A stretch of DNA of 64,000 nt from NCBI RefSeq assembly GCF_947500835.1, contig NZ_CANMTQ010000001.1, positions 1 to 64,000 on the forward strand. Reading direction: 5' to 3'. The notes beneath the pieces are model-generated. The model saw only the letters and a program-made list of their open reading frames with translations, searched no databases and was not told where the DNA came from. The translations under genes and the position numbers were made by a program. Shown here in pieces: positions 37,405 to 45,570 of this stretch; position 1 is the stretch's first letter; each line of letters opens with the position of its first letter. This stretch comes from an uncultured Halomonas sp. (GTDB lineage: Bacteria; Pseudomonadota; Gammaproteobacteria; Pseudomonadales; Halomonadaceae).

Positions 37405-38070
37405 ATGACCGAGGCGAATGGCCAACCATTGATGGCTCAGCGCTTTCGCAGCTTTCTACCCGTGGTGATGGACATGGAAACCGGAGGGTTCAATGCCGAG
37501 GGGGATGCCATCCTGGAGATCGCTGCGGTCACGCTGACCATGGATTCTCAGGGCAACCTGCTTCCCGATGCGACTTTCGCTTTCCATGTCGAGCCCTTCG
37601 AAGGGGCCAACATCGATCAAGCGGCGCTGGATTTTACCGGCATCGATCTTGCCAACCCGCTACGCAAACGAGTGAGCCTGTCAGAATCCGCAGCGCTTGG
37701 TGAGATCTTTCGCCCGGTGCGCAAGGCCATCAAATCCAACAAGTGCACCCGGGCCATCCTGGTAGGCCACAACGCAGCCTTCGATCATGGCTTCCTCAAT
37801 GCGGCCATCGCTCGCTGTGGCATCAAGCGCAACCCCTTCCACCCTTTTTCGAGTTTCGATACCGCGACCCTGTCCGGGCTGGTCTATGGCCAAACGGTCC
37901 TCGCCCGCGCCTGCCGCGCGGCGGGCATTGAGTTCGACAACTCGGCGGCGCACTCGGCACGCTACGATACCGAACGCACCGCCGAGCTGTTTTGCGCCAT
38001 CGTCAATCGCTTCAAGGATCTAGGTGGCTGGAGCCTGGCGCAGCGCGAGCAAGGCCTGGACGAGCGCTGA
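37405..38070 (+). CDS. rnt: Ribonuclease T
   Basis: A 221-residue DEDDh exoribonuclease that trims 3' ends of tRNA and other stable RNAs. [10 protein letters not shown] (about 22-31) supplies Asp and Glu, [13 protein letters not shown] the next Asp, and [14 protein letters not shown] the His-x4-Asp. The basic C-terminal and [26 protein letters not shown] segments are typical of RNase T and separate it from DnaQ. The ATG at 37405 has AAGGGAG upstream. The gene converges on grxD. Confidence 0.96.
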   Translation: MTEANGQPLMAQRFRSFLPVVMDMETGGFNAEGDAILEIAAVTLTMDSQGNLLPDATFAFHVEPFEGANIDQAALDFTGIDLANPLRKRVSLSESAALGEIFRPVRKAIKSNKCTRAILVGHNAAFDHGFLNAAIARCGIKRNPFHPFSSFDTATLSGLVYGQTVLARACRAAGIEFDNSAAHSARYDTERTAELFCAIVNRFKDLGGWSLAQREQGLDER

Positions 38071-38095
38071 ACCGTCGGATTTCATCAGCACCACC

Positions 38096-38126
38096 AAAAA
38101 GGCCCCGGAGTAAACGCTGGGGCCTT
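38096..38126 (-). terminator. Terminator between rnt and grxD
   Basis: AAGGCCCC (38099-38106) pairs with GGGGCCTT (38119-38126). On the minus strand TTTTT follows, so it mainly ends grxD transcription. The rnt transcript reads the same hairpin but without a good T-run. Confidence 0.75.
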
Positions 38127-38153
38127 GGGGATCAATCAGTAGAGACCGACGTA

Positions 38154-38507
38154 TTAGACGTCGCCAGCTTGCTCGGTATTGGTGCTGGCCTTGGCCGCGG
38201 CTTCCTTGATCATCGGTTCAAGCTCGCCATTCTGATACATCTCGACGACGATATCGCAGCCACCGACCAGCTCGCCGTTGAGCCACAGCTGGGGGAAGGT
38301 CGGCCAATTGGCGTACTTGGGCAGTTCGGCACGAATGTCCGGATTGTCCAGTATATTGACGAAGGCAAAACGTTCGCCGCAGGCCATTAGCGCCTGCACC
38401 GTTTGCGCGGAAAAACCGCACTGGGGAAGCTGAGGCGTGCCCTTCATATAGATGAGAATCGGGTTTTCGCTGACTTGCTGTTTGATATTCTCGAGAGTAG
38501 TGCTCAT
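38154..38507 (-). CDS. grxD: Monothiol glutaredoxin Grx4
   Basis: A 117-residue monothiol glutaredoxin with the CGFS active site (C30-G-F-S) preceded by KGTPQLPQ. WPTFPQLWLNGELVGGCDI carries the cis-Pro and glutathione-binding residues. Grx4 proteins hold and transfer 2Fe-2S clusters with glutathione and BolA. AGGAAA lies upstream of the start. The last 15 residues extend slightly beyond the Escherichia coli protein. Confidence 0.97.
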   Translation of the reverse strand: MSTTLENIKQQVSENPILIYMKGTPQLPQCGFSAQTVQALMACGERFAFVNILDNPDIRAELPKYANWPTFPQLWLNGELVGGCDIVVEMYQNGELEPMIKEAAAKASTNTEQAGDV

Positions 38508-38769
38508 AAGAGTTTCCTGAACGGGGTGTCAGCTACCTGGCTGACGCCGCGTGACGGGTGGATGAGGTCGTGATGATCATTCTACTGGTGCAAGCGCTCG
38601 AAAACAGCCCCGTCGTCATCGATCTTGGCAATCGTTGCGCTGCTGCCCCGCTATGACTAGGATGGGGGGCTTTCCGCAGGATCAGACAGCCGTTCAAGGC
38701 GACATGGCTATTGCTGTGTTGCCTCCGAATGTTTTTTCCATTTGCGACCGCTGGCCACAGGAGCGCGCC

Positions 38770-39687
38770 ATGGCGACACGACATTTTCTGACTCTGCTGG
38801 ATCTTTCTTCGGAAGAGCTCGATTACCTGATCGCTCGGGCCATTCGTATCAAGACCGATCTCAAGGCGAAAGGGCCTGACTATACGCCTTTTGCCAATCG
38901 CACCCTGGCGATGATCTTCGCCAAGTCGTCGACCCGTACCCGCGTCTCCTTCGAGACCGCCATGGCGCAGTTCGGCGGCCACGCCCTGTTTCTCTCGCCT
39001 CGGGATACGCAACTGGGTCGTGGTGAACCGATCGGCGACACTGCGCGAGTGCTGTCGGAAATGGTCGATGCGGTAATGATCCGTACCTTTTCTCATGCAG
39101 ATGTCGAAACCTTCGCCGAGGCTAGCTCGGTGCCGGTCATCAACGCGCTGACAGATGATTACCATCCCTGTCAGTTGCTGGCCGACATGATGACCTGGAT
39201 TGAATGTCGTGGCGCGATCCAAGGCAAGAGGGCGGTATGGATTGGCGACGGCAACAACATGTGCCACTCCTGGATCAATGCCGCGCGACAATTCGACTTC
39301 AGGCTACGCATTTGCTGTCCGGAGGGCTACGATCCCGATCCTGCAATTGTCGCCGCCGCCGGTGACCGGGTGAGCATTCTGCGCGATCCACAACAGGCAG
39401 CGAAAGACGCGGATCTCGTCACCACGGATGTGTGGGCCTCAATGGGGCAGGAGCAGGAGCAGAGCAATCGCGAGCGTGCCTTCAAGGGATTTCAGGTAAC
39501 GGAGGCAATGCTCGACAAGGCCGCCTCGGACGTACTTTTCCTGCATTGTTTGCCGGCCCATCGCGGTGAGGAGATCAGCGCAACCCTGCTGGATGATCCA
39601 CGCGCCGTGGTCTGGCAAGAGGCCGGCAACCGCCTGCATGCACAAAAAGCACTACTGGAATTTCTGCTTCTCGGACGCATCGATTAG
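38770..39687 (+). CDS. argF: Ornithine carbamoyltransferase
   Basis: A 305-residue ArgF, making citrulline from ornithine and carbamoyl phosphate. The carbamoyl-phosphate motif is SSTRTR (53-58), with HPCQLLAD in the middle and [11 protein letters not shown] near the end as the ornithine loop. Strong GGAG ribosome site before the ATG at 38770; the frame open upstream (to 38635) has no good site. It is followed after 5 bases by an ABC ATPase gene, an unusual pairing. Confidence 0.97.
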   Translation: MATRHFLTLLDLSSEELDYLIARAIRIKTDLKAKGPDYTPFANRTLAMIFAKSSTRTRVSFETAMAQFGGHALFLSPRDTQLGRGEPIGDTARVLSEMVDAVMIRTFSHADVETFAEASSVPVINALTDDYHPCQLLADMMTWIECRGAIQGKRAVWIGDGNNMCHSWINAARQFDFRLRICCPEGYDPDPAIVAAAGDRVSILRDPQQAAKDADLVTTDVWASMGQEQEQSNRERAFKGFQVTEAMLDKAASDVLFLHCLPAHRGEEISATLLDDPRAVVWQEAGNRLHAQKALLEFLLLGRID

Positions 39688-39692
39688 TCGCC

Positions 39693-40751
39693 ATGGGCCA
39701 ACCGCTACTACAGGTCGAGGAATTAGAATGTCGCTACGGGACTACCGTGGTGACATCTCACGTCAATTTTTCTCTCAATAGGGGCGATCTTTGCTGCCTT
39801 TTGGGCCCGTCCGGCTGCGGCAAGACTACCTTGCTGCGCGCCATTGCCGGCTTCGAACCTGTGGCAGCGGGCAGTATCACCCTCGAAGGCATGACACTCT
39901 CGGATTCAAACACGTTAGTCGCACCGGAAAAACGCCAGGTCGGCATGGTATTTCAGGACTATGCGCTGTTTCCGCATCTCTCGATCCTCGACAACGTGGC
40001 ATTTGGCTTACGCAAGTTGCCTGCCGACCAACGTCGACAGCGGGTCGAAGAACTGCTTGAACTGGTCGGGTTGACGCATCTTGCCAAGCGCTATCCCCAT
40101 GCGCTTTCCGGCGGTCAGCAGCAGCGCGTGGCCCTGGCACGCGCCCTGGCTCCACAGCCGCGCCTGCTATTGCTGGACGAACCCTTTTCCAACCTGGACG
40201 TAGAGCTGCGCCGTCAGCTTAGCCAGGAGGTTCGAAACATCCTCAAAAAGCTCGGCATCAGCGCCATCATGGTCACCCATGATCAACAGGAAGCCTTTGC
40301 CCTGGCGGATCAGGTCGGCGTACTGCACGGCGGCTATTTGCAGCAGTGGGATACGCCCTACAATCTTTACCACGAACCAGCGACCCGGTTTGTCGCCAAT
40401 TTCATCGGGCAGGGATTTTTCATACCAGGCACCATGAAAGATCATGAGACAGTAAATACTGAAATAGGCGATATTACCGGCAACCGAGCCTACCCTTTCG
40501 AGATGAATTCGCCGGTCGATGTACTGTTGAGACCCGACGACATCGTACTCGACAAGGATAGCGAACTCATGGCAAAGGTGGAGCAGCGTATCTTTACCGG
40601 GGCCAATTCGCTCTATCGACTACGCCTGCCTTCTCGGCAAGTGGTCGAGGCCTCGTTCAACAGCCATCATGACTATGCTCCGGGCGAACACATTCCTGTG
40701 CGCATCCAGGCAGACCATCTGATCCTGTTCGAACGACACGCTGAAGAGTGA
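39693..40751 (+). CDS. ABC transporter ATP-binding protein, FbpC/PotA-like
   Basis: A 352-residue import-type ABC ATPase. Walker A is GPSGCGKTT (38-46), the Q-loop is MVFQDYALFPHLS, the signature is LSGGQQQR, Walker B is LLLLDEPFSNLD, and the switch His lies in MVTHDQ. The C-terminal regulatory TOBE-like domain spans about 260-350. Overall it resembles FbpC of ferric-iron importers or the polyamine/sulfate group. No permease or binding-protein gene is adjacent, so the partner must be elsewhere. It begins 5 bases after argF and is likely co-transcribed with it. Confidence 0.88.
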   Translation: MGQPLLQVEELECRYGTTVVTSHVNFSLNRGDLCCLLGPSGCGKTTLLRAIAGFEPVAAGSITLEGMTLSDSNTLVAPEKRQVGMVFQDYALFPHLSILDNVAFGLRKLPADQRRQRVEELLELVGLTHLAKRYPHALSGGQQQRVALARALAPQPRLLLLDEPFSNLDVELRRQLSQEVRNILKKLGISAIMVTHDQQEAFALADQVGVLHGGYLQQWDTPYNLYHEPATRFVANFIGQGFFIPGTMKDHETVNTEIGDITGNRAYPFEMNSPVDVLLRPDDIVLDKDSELMAKVEQRIFTGANSLYRLRLPSRQVVEASFNSHHDYAPGEHIPVRIQADHLILFERHAEE

Positions 40752-40803
40752 CTATCTACTGATTGACCACTTGCACAAAATTCATCTTGGAAAAATTTTC
40801 CAC

Positions 40804-40838
40804 GAAAAAGCCGCCTGATGAATGGACATCAGGCGGCT
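40804..40838 (-). terminator. Terminator downstream of tRNA-Ala
   Basis: AGCCGCCTGATG and CATCAGGCGGCT form a perfect 12-base stem around AATGGA. On the minus strand it is followed by TTTTTCG, so it ends the tRNA-Ala transcript. It may also stop read-through from the ABC gene. Confidence 0.85.
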
Positions 40839-40854
40839 AGATCAGGAATAACGT

Positions 40855-40930
40855 TGGTGGAGCCTAGCGGGATCGAACCGCTGACCTCAACACTGCCAGT
40901 GTTGCGCTCTCCCAGCTGAGCTAAGGCCCC
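40855..40930 (-). tRNA. tRNA-Ala (anticodon GGC)
   Basis: A 76-base cloverleaf with acceptor GGGGCCT/AGGCTCC, a D arm of GCTC...GAGC, an anticodon stem CAACA/TGTTG around loop CTGGCAG, and the TTCGATC T loop. The CCA end is encoded. It reads GCC and GCU codons. Confidence 0.97.
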
Positions 40931-41013
40931 AATCGAGTTCCACGGTGTTGCTTAGATTTTTAACTATCGAGACTCAAATAGACCTGAATCAACACAAAAG
41001 TGGAACGGCGCGT

Positions 41014-41042
41014 ATAGTATGTGCTTGCCGCCTTTGCGTCAA
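41014..41042 (-). promoter_or_regulatory. Strong promoter for tRNA-Ala
   Basis: On the minus strand TTGACG, a 17-base spacer and TACTAT are followed by a GC-rich discriminator (ACGCGCC), typical of stringently controlled stable RNA promoters. The predicted start is about 75 bases before the tRNA. The rest of the 40931-41164 gap has no gene. Confidence 0.75.
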
Positions 41043-41164
41043 TGCTTTTTGTGCTGCTATCGCTGATTAGCAAAAATGGTATCAACGGTTCGCGGATATT
41101 ACACTCATCAACCTTTTTTAGGCAGTGCCGATACTAAACGAATTCGTTAATGTCAGGAGCGAAC

Positions 41165-41812
41165 TTGATCAAGGTTATAGTTGCAGACGATCATCATCTG
41201 GTTCGTACCAGCATTGCCCGTATGCTTTGCGAAGAAGATGGCATCAAGGTCGTCGGTGAGGCTGCCACAGGAGAGGAAGCGCTTAGTCTGGCGCGAACGC
41301 TGAGGCCCGATATCGTGCTGATGGATATTCGCATGCCCGGTATCGGCGGGCTGGAGGCTACCCGCAAGATCGCTCGAGGCATGTCCGATATCAAGGTGGT
41401 GATTCTGACTGCCTATCTGGAAGAAACCTTCGCGCAGCGATTGCTTGAAGCAGGCGCCAGCGGCTTCATCAGCAAAGGTACTGAAATGGATGAAGTCGTG
41501 CGAGCGATTCGCGCAATTCAGCTTGGTCAGCGCTATATCAGCCCCGAGATCGCTCAGCGTCTGGTATTGGCCAAGATGGATACCCAGGACAATCCTTTCG
41601 ATCAGCTTTCGAGCCGTGAAATGCAGGTCGCCATGATGATTATCAATTGCCACAAGGTGAACGACATTTCGGACCGGCTTTTCCTGAGCCCCAAGACGGT
41701 GAATACCTATCGCTATCGCATTTTCGACAAGCTTGGGTTGCAAACCGATGTGGAACTCACCCATCTTGGCCTTCGTCATGGACTCGTGGAAGGATTCAGC
41801 GAAGATCGTTGA
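41165..41812 (+). CDS. uvrY: LuxR-type response regulator, GacA/UvrY family
   Basis: A 215-residue regulator. The receiver domain begins IKVIVADDHHLVRTSIARML with D9-D8-type acidic residues, D54 in VLMDIRMPG as the phosphorylation site and SKG near residue 104. The C-terminal LuxR/NarL helix-turn-helix (about 150-210) has LSSREMQVAMMIINCHKVND and LFLSPKTVNTYRYRIFDKLG. The TTG at 41165 preceded by GGAG matches the family N-terminus better than the ATG at 41150. It lies just before uvrC, the conserved gacA-uvrC pairing. In relatives it works with a GacS/BarA kinase and drives the small RNAs that antagonise CsrA/RsmA. Confidence 0.93.
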   Translation: MIKVIVADDHHLVRTSIARMLCEEDGIKVVGEAATGEEALSLARTLRPDIVLMDIRMPGIGGLEATRKIARGMSDIKVVILTAYLEETFAQRLLEAGASGFISKGTEMDEVVRAIRAIQLGQRYISPEIAQRLVLAKMDTQDNPFDQLSSREMQVAMMIINCHKVNDISDRLFLSPKTVNTYRYRIFDKLGLQTDVELTHLGLRHGLVEGFSEDR

Positions 41813-41898
41813 ATTCGGACCATAGTGGGCGACAGCGCCCATAAGCCAGTAGCGATCTGGTATTGTGACGCTATCAACTCAGCGATATCGATGGTGGC

Positions 41899-43713
41899 AT
41901 GAGTTTCGACGCCAAACACTTCCTCAAGACTGTCAGTGAATCGCCAGGCGTCTATCGTATGCTCGATGGCGACGGTAACGTACTGTACGTGGGCAAGGCC
42001 AAGCGTCTCAAGGCGCGTCTGGCAAGTTATTTTCGCGGCGCCCTAAACACCAAGACCCAAGCTCTGGTCGCGCGTATTCGCGATGTCCAAGTCACTATTA
42101 CCCGTAGCGAGACCGAGGCGTTACTGCTAGAGCAGACGCTCATCAAGGAGCTGCGCCCGCCTTATAATATCCTGCTGCGCGACGACAAATCCTACCCCTA
42201 TGTCTTTGTCAGCGATCGACACCCCTATCCAGCCCTAGAGTTCAAGCGAGTTCGTCACAAACGCAATGATGGGCAGTATCTTGGCCCCTATCCCAGCTCC
42301 AGCGCAGTGCGGGAGAGCCTCGCGCTGATGCAGAAGATCTTTCGCATCCGTAACTGCGAGGACACAGTATTTGCCCATCGCACTCGCCCATGCCTGCAGT
42401 ATCAAATCAATCGCTGCAGCGCGCCTTGTGTGGACTATATCGATAAGCCGGGCTATCAACGCGATCTGGAACACGCAGTGATGTGCCTGGAAGGCAAGAG
42501 CGAGCAGGTGACCGGTCAGTTGACGAGCGCCATGGAAGTCGCGAGCCAGACACTGGATTTCGAGGAAGCAGCACGCCTGCGGGATCAAATACAGCAGTTG
42601 CGCCGGCTCCAGGAACGTCAGATCGTCGATACCGGTTCCGGTGACGCTGATATCTTTGCGCTGGTGGAGCGGCCGGGTGGTTTCGGCATCAGCGTGCTGA
42701 CGGTGCGTCAGGGACGCATGCTGGGTGCGCGTCATCACAATCCCGAAAATGGTCTTGATCTTCCCGCAGCAGAGCTGTTGGGCGAATTCGTCAGTCAATT
42801 CTATCTGGGTCAAAGACGCGAATTGCCTCAGGAAGTCATTACCAGCCATGCGCTACCCGATAGCGGGATACTGCAGACCGCATTCAGTGAGCAGGCCGGC
42901 AAACACGTGCGCCTGGCACATCAGGTGCGCGGGCATCGCGCCCAATGGTTGCAGTTGGCGCGCACCAACGCCGAACAATCCCTGGCGACCCAACTTGCCA
43001 ATCGCACTCAACTATCGAAGCGCTTCGAGGCCCTGCGTGATGCATTGGACATGGAAGCGACACCCACTCGCCTGGAATGCTTCGATATCAGCCACAGCCA
43101 CGGCGAAGCCACGGTTGCCTCCTGCGTGGTCTTCGATCAGGACGGCCCGGTAAAGTCCGATTATCGGCGCTTCAACATCGAGGGAGTTGCCGCCGGCGAC
43201 GATTACGCCGCCATGCGTCAGGCACTTACACGCCGCTTCAAGCGTCTTCAGCAAGGCGAAGGCAAATGCCCGGACATACTGCTGGTTGATGGCGGCAAGG
43301 GTCAGCTCAACATGGCAAGGGACGTTTTCGAAGAGCTGGGTGTCAGTCATATTCGGCTGGTGGGCGTCGCCAAGGGCACGACCCGCAAACCCGGCCTGGA
43401 GACACTCTTTCTCGAAACCGTCGACAACAGCCTGAGCCTTGAAGGCAGCTCGGCGGCCTTGCATCTGGTACAGCATATTCGCGATGAGGCCCACCGCTTT
43501 GCCATCACCGGTCACCGGCAGCGCCGAGACAAGGCGCGCCGAACCTCTACACTGCAGGACATTCCCGGCGTGGGCCCCAAGCGGCGTCGCGAGCTGCTAC
43601 GATTCTTCGGGGGTCTACAGGGCGTTCGCCACGCCAGTCGAGAAGAACTGGCTCGTGTGCCGGGTATCAGCGTTAGCCTGGCAACTTCCATCCATCAAGC
43701 GTTGCATGGATGA
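41899..43713 (+). CDS. uvrC: Excinuclease ABC subunit C
   Basis: A 604-residue UvrC, the nuclease that cuts on both sides of UvrB-bound damage. The GIY-YIG domain is at the N-terminus (GVYRMLDGDGNVLYVGKAKRL, about 13-33). The UVR motif that binds UvrB follows in the middle (about 200-235). The RNase H-like endonuclease domain includes RLECFDISHSHGEATVASCV. Two helix-hairpin-helix motifs end the protein (LQDIPGVGPKRRRELLRFFG and ELARVPGISVSLATSI). Full length. Confidence 0.97.
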   Translation: MSFDAKHFLKTVSESPGVYRMLDGDGNVLYVGKAKRLKARLASYFRGALNTKTQALVARIRDVQVTITRSETEALLLEQTLIKELRPPYNILLRDDKSYPYVFVSDRHPYPALEFKRVRHKRNDGQYLGPYPSSSAVRESLALMQKIFRIRNCEDTVFAHRTRPCLQYQINRCSAPCVDYIDKPGYQRDLEHAVMCLEGKSEQVTGQLTSAMEVASQTLDFEEAARLRDQIQQLRRLQERQIVDTGSGDADIFALVERPGGFGISVLTVRQGRMLGARHHNPENGLDLPAAELLGEFVSQFYLGQRRELPQEVITSHALPDSGILQTAFSEQAGKHVRLAHQVRGHRAQWLQLARTNAEQSLATQLANRTQLSKRFEALRDALDMEATPTRLECFDISHSHGEATVASCVVFDQDGPVKSDYRRFNIEGVAAGDDYAAMRQALTRRFKRLQQGEGKCPDILLVDGGKGQLNMARDVFEELGVSHIRLVGVAKGTTRKPGLETLFLETVDNSLSLEGSSAALHLVQHIRDEAHRFAITGHRQRRDKARRTSTLQDIPGVGPKRRRELLRFFGGLQGVRHASREELARVPGISVSLATSIHQALHG

Positions 43714-43774
43714 TTGGCGCAAAGGCGCATAGAATGATGGCTTTCGATCACCGGCACGGACCCATGTTATCTAG

Positions 43775-44323
43775 ATGAACATACCCAACATCCTGACACT
43801 TGCTCGCATCGTATTTATTCCGTTGCTGGTGGTCTTGTTCTATGCCCCTTATGCCTGGAGTCTGAAGCTTACCGCGTTGCTATTCGGCCTGGCCGCTCTT
43901 ACCGACTGGCTGGACGGCTATCTGGCCCGCCGCTGGAACCAGAGCACGCCGTTTGGCGCATTCCTTGATCCAGTAGCGGATAAGGTCATGGTAGCGGTAG
44001 CGCTGGCGCTCTTGATTGAACGCTTCGATTCTCTCTGGCTGACGCTACCGGCTTTAGTCATTATTGGTCGGGAAATCGTGATTTCGGCCTTGCGTGAATG
44101 GATGGCAGAAATGGGTAAGCGCGGTCATGTTGCAGTCTCCTGGATCGGCAAGGTCAAAACCACCTTGCAAATGGTGGCCCTACTGCTGTTGCTCGGCTGG
44201 GCGCCCACGAGTCAAATCGCAACGATTGGCATCATCACGCTCTATGCTGCGGCAGTCTTGACGCTATGGTCGATGCTGCAATATCTGCGTGCCGCCTGGC
44301 CTGAATTGTCTCGCTCCATGTAA
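43775..44323 (+). CDS. pgsA: CDP-diacylglycerol--glycerol-3-phosphate 3-phosphatidyltransferase
   Basis: A 182-residue inner-membrane enzyme that makes phosphatidylglycerol phosphate. The CDP-alcohol phosphatidyltransferase signature DG-x2-AR-x8-G-x3-D-x3-D is present as DGYLARRW...GAFLDPVAD (about 48-70). It begins [20 protein letters not shown], as usual for PgsA. It follows uvrC and precedes the tRNA cluster, the standard order in gammaproteobacteria. No strong ribosome site is visible. Confidence 0.96.
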   Translation: MNIPNILTLARIVFIPLLVVLFYAPYAWSLKLTALLFGLAALTDWLDGYLARRWNQSTPFGAFLDPVADKVMVAVALALLIERFDSLWLTLPALVIIGREIVISALREWMAEMGKRGHVAVSWIGKVKTTLQMVALLLLLGWAPTSQIATIGIITLYAAAVLTLWSMLQYLRAAWPELSRSM

Positions 44324-44345
44324 CGGGCAAAAGGGCGACAAGCGT

Positions 44346-44373
44346 TTGACAGAGCCGCCCTTATCTGTAGAAT
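44346..44373 (+). promoter_or_regulatory. Promoter of the tRNA-Gly/Cys/Leu cluster
   Basis: TTGACA (44346-44351), a 16-base spacer and TAGAAT (44368-44373) lie 16 bases before the mature tRNA-Gly start. Confidence 0.7.
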
Positions 44374-44388
44374 GCGTCATCGAGTCGA

Positions 44389-44463
44389 GCGGGAATAGCT
44401 CAGTGGTAGAGCATCGCCTTGCCAAGGCGAGGGTCGCGAGTTCGAATCTCGTTTCCCGCTCCA
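44389..44463 (+). tRNA. tRNA-Gly (anticodon GCC)
   Basis: Acceptor GCGGGAA/TTCCCGC, D arm GCTC...GAGC, anticodon stem TCGCC/GGCGA with loop TTGCCAA, T loop TTCGAAT, and an encoded TCCA end. First gene of a three-tRNA cluster after pgsA. Confidence 0.97.
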
Positions 44464-44614
44464 ATATTATTTGGTAGCAAAGAAACAGCAAGGGTCGCAA
44501 GCTGGAACGCCAGCCCGGTCGGATCTCGTTTCTCGCTCCAATATCTGGCAGCAAAGAAACAGCAAGGGTCGCAAGCTGGAACGCCAGCCCGGTCAAATCT
44601 CGTTTCCCGCTCCA
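44464..44614 (+). repeat. Two tandem copies of the tRNA-Gly 3' end with spacer (rtT-like)
   Basis: Two units of about 77 and 74 bases follow tRNA-Gly. Each contains GCAAAGAAACAGCAAGGGTC and GCAAGCTGGAACGCCAGCCC, and each ends with the 3' end of the tRNA: ATCTCGTTTCTCGCTCCA at 44523-44540 and AATCTCGTTTCCCGCTCCA at 44596-44614, the latter identical to tRNA positions 44445-44463. The full tRNA fold is absent, so these are not tRNA genes. The arrangement recalls the tyrT/rtT repeats of Escherichia coli. Confidence 0.8.
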
Positions 44615-44637
44615 ACGTTTCAAGACATGGCTCCAAA

Positions 44638-44711
44638 GGCTGGATGGCAGAGTGGTTATGCAGCGGACTGCAACTCCGTGTACGCCGGTTCGATTCCGAC
44701 TCCAGCCTCCA
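44638..44711 (+). tRNA. tRNA-Cys (anticodon GCA)
   Basis: Acceptor GGCTGGA/TCCAGCC, anticodon loop CTGCAAC giving GCA, T loop TTCGATT and an encoded TCCA end; 74 bases. Confidence 0.96.
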
Positions 44712-44745
44712 TCCATGTTTTGATCCTGTGCCCCTCCTAATCCCC

Positions 44746-44834
44746 GCCCGGATGGCGAAATTGGTAGACGCAAGGGACTTAAAATCCCTCGGAGGTTATA
44801 CTCCGTGCCGGTTCGAGCCCGGCTCCGGGCACCA
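44746..44834 (+). tRNA. tRNA-Leu (anticodon TAA)
   Basis: An 89-base class II tRNA with acceptor GCCCGGA/TCCGGGC, anticodon stem GGGA/TCCC with loop CTTAAAA giving TAA, a long variable arm (CGGAGGTTATACTCCG) and encoded ACCA. Confidence 0.97.
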
Positions 44835-45011
44835 GCAAAACAAGCATTGCCTCGTCATCGCTTACCAGTAAGATGGTCATTGAAAATCCTTGTGCAAGAA
44901 CCAGGCAAACTCCTTTACCATGCTTGACCCTGTGGTTACACAGGATGTAATTCATGCGGTAAGGATATATTGACTAGCCTCATATACCGCGCTGAGTAGG
45001 AAGTACGCATC

Positions 45012-45407
45012 ATGCTTGACACCTCATACATGCAGCGGATTCTCAAGTTCATTTCAGAAGGCAGTTATGAGGGCGTAATTGCCCCAAACCTGTGGTCAAT
45101 CTTTGTCGAGTCAAGCACTACTGTAACTGCCAGCATGCACAGGTTCATTTACCATATGAACGAATTAGTAAATGCTGGACTGATCAAAGAACGTGACGTG
45201 GGGAAGTCAGGCTGGGGTTTCAATCCTGACGCTAGCCTGGATGAGATATCCCTGGTGCTTACTCCGACAGGCCAACAGTTTCTGATGCTGCTGAGTCAGC
45301 CACCCAAGGGCTTGCCAACAGAGAGGCTAGAATTAGCACTACGACAGCATGGCGATGCGGGCGCACACGCGCTGCGATTTGCCGTAGGTACCCTGCTCAA
45401 ACACTAA
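45012..45407 (+). CDS. Winged-helix-like hypothetical protein (DUF2513-like)
   Basis: A 131-residue soluble protein. FIYHMNELVNAGLIKERDVG and LVLTPTGQQFLMLL resemble the DUF2513 pattern (YHL-LL-EAGLI ... LT-EGH-FLD), a small winged-helix domain found in many accessory genes. No partner gene is adjacent. It lies 177 bases beyond the tRNA cluster, a frequent place for acquired DNA, and its composition is more AT-rich than neighbouring genes. An AGGA site is 10 bases before the ATG. A role in DNA binding is possible; no evidence beyond fold resemblance. Confidence 0.6.
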   Translation: MLDTSYMQRILKFISEGSYEGVIAPNLWSIFVESSTTVTASMHRFIYHMNELVNAGLIKERDVGKSGWGFNPDASLDEISLVLTPTGQQFLMLLSQPPKGLPTERLELALRQHGDAGAHALRFAVGTLLKH

Positions 45408-45570
45408 TACGTATAATTGCACTGTTTATCAGTGTCGGCAAAGCACAGCTCTCTTTGCTGTAAAAGCATTCTCTTTTTATTCCTTCCCATGAGGTTGAAA
45501 TGCTCTCCAACGTTCCAGGCCACTTTCTTGCCTCAGGAACTACAACCTACCCGCTGGAAAGCTGCCGTTG

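Noticed and set aside
44464-44614. Additional tRNA genes after tRNA-Gly
   Set aside because: Only the last 18-19 bases of the tRNA recur. There is no D arm or anticodon arm, so these are tail duplications and not tRNA genes.
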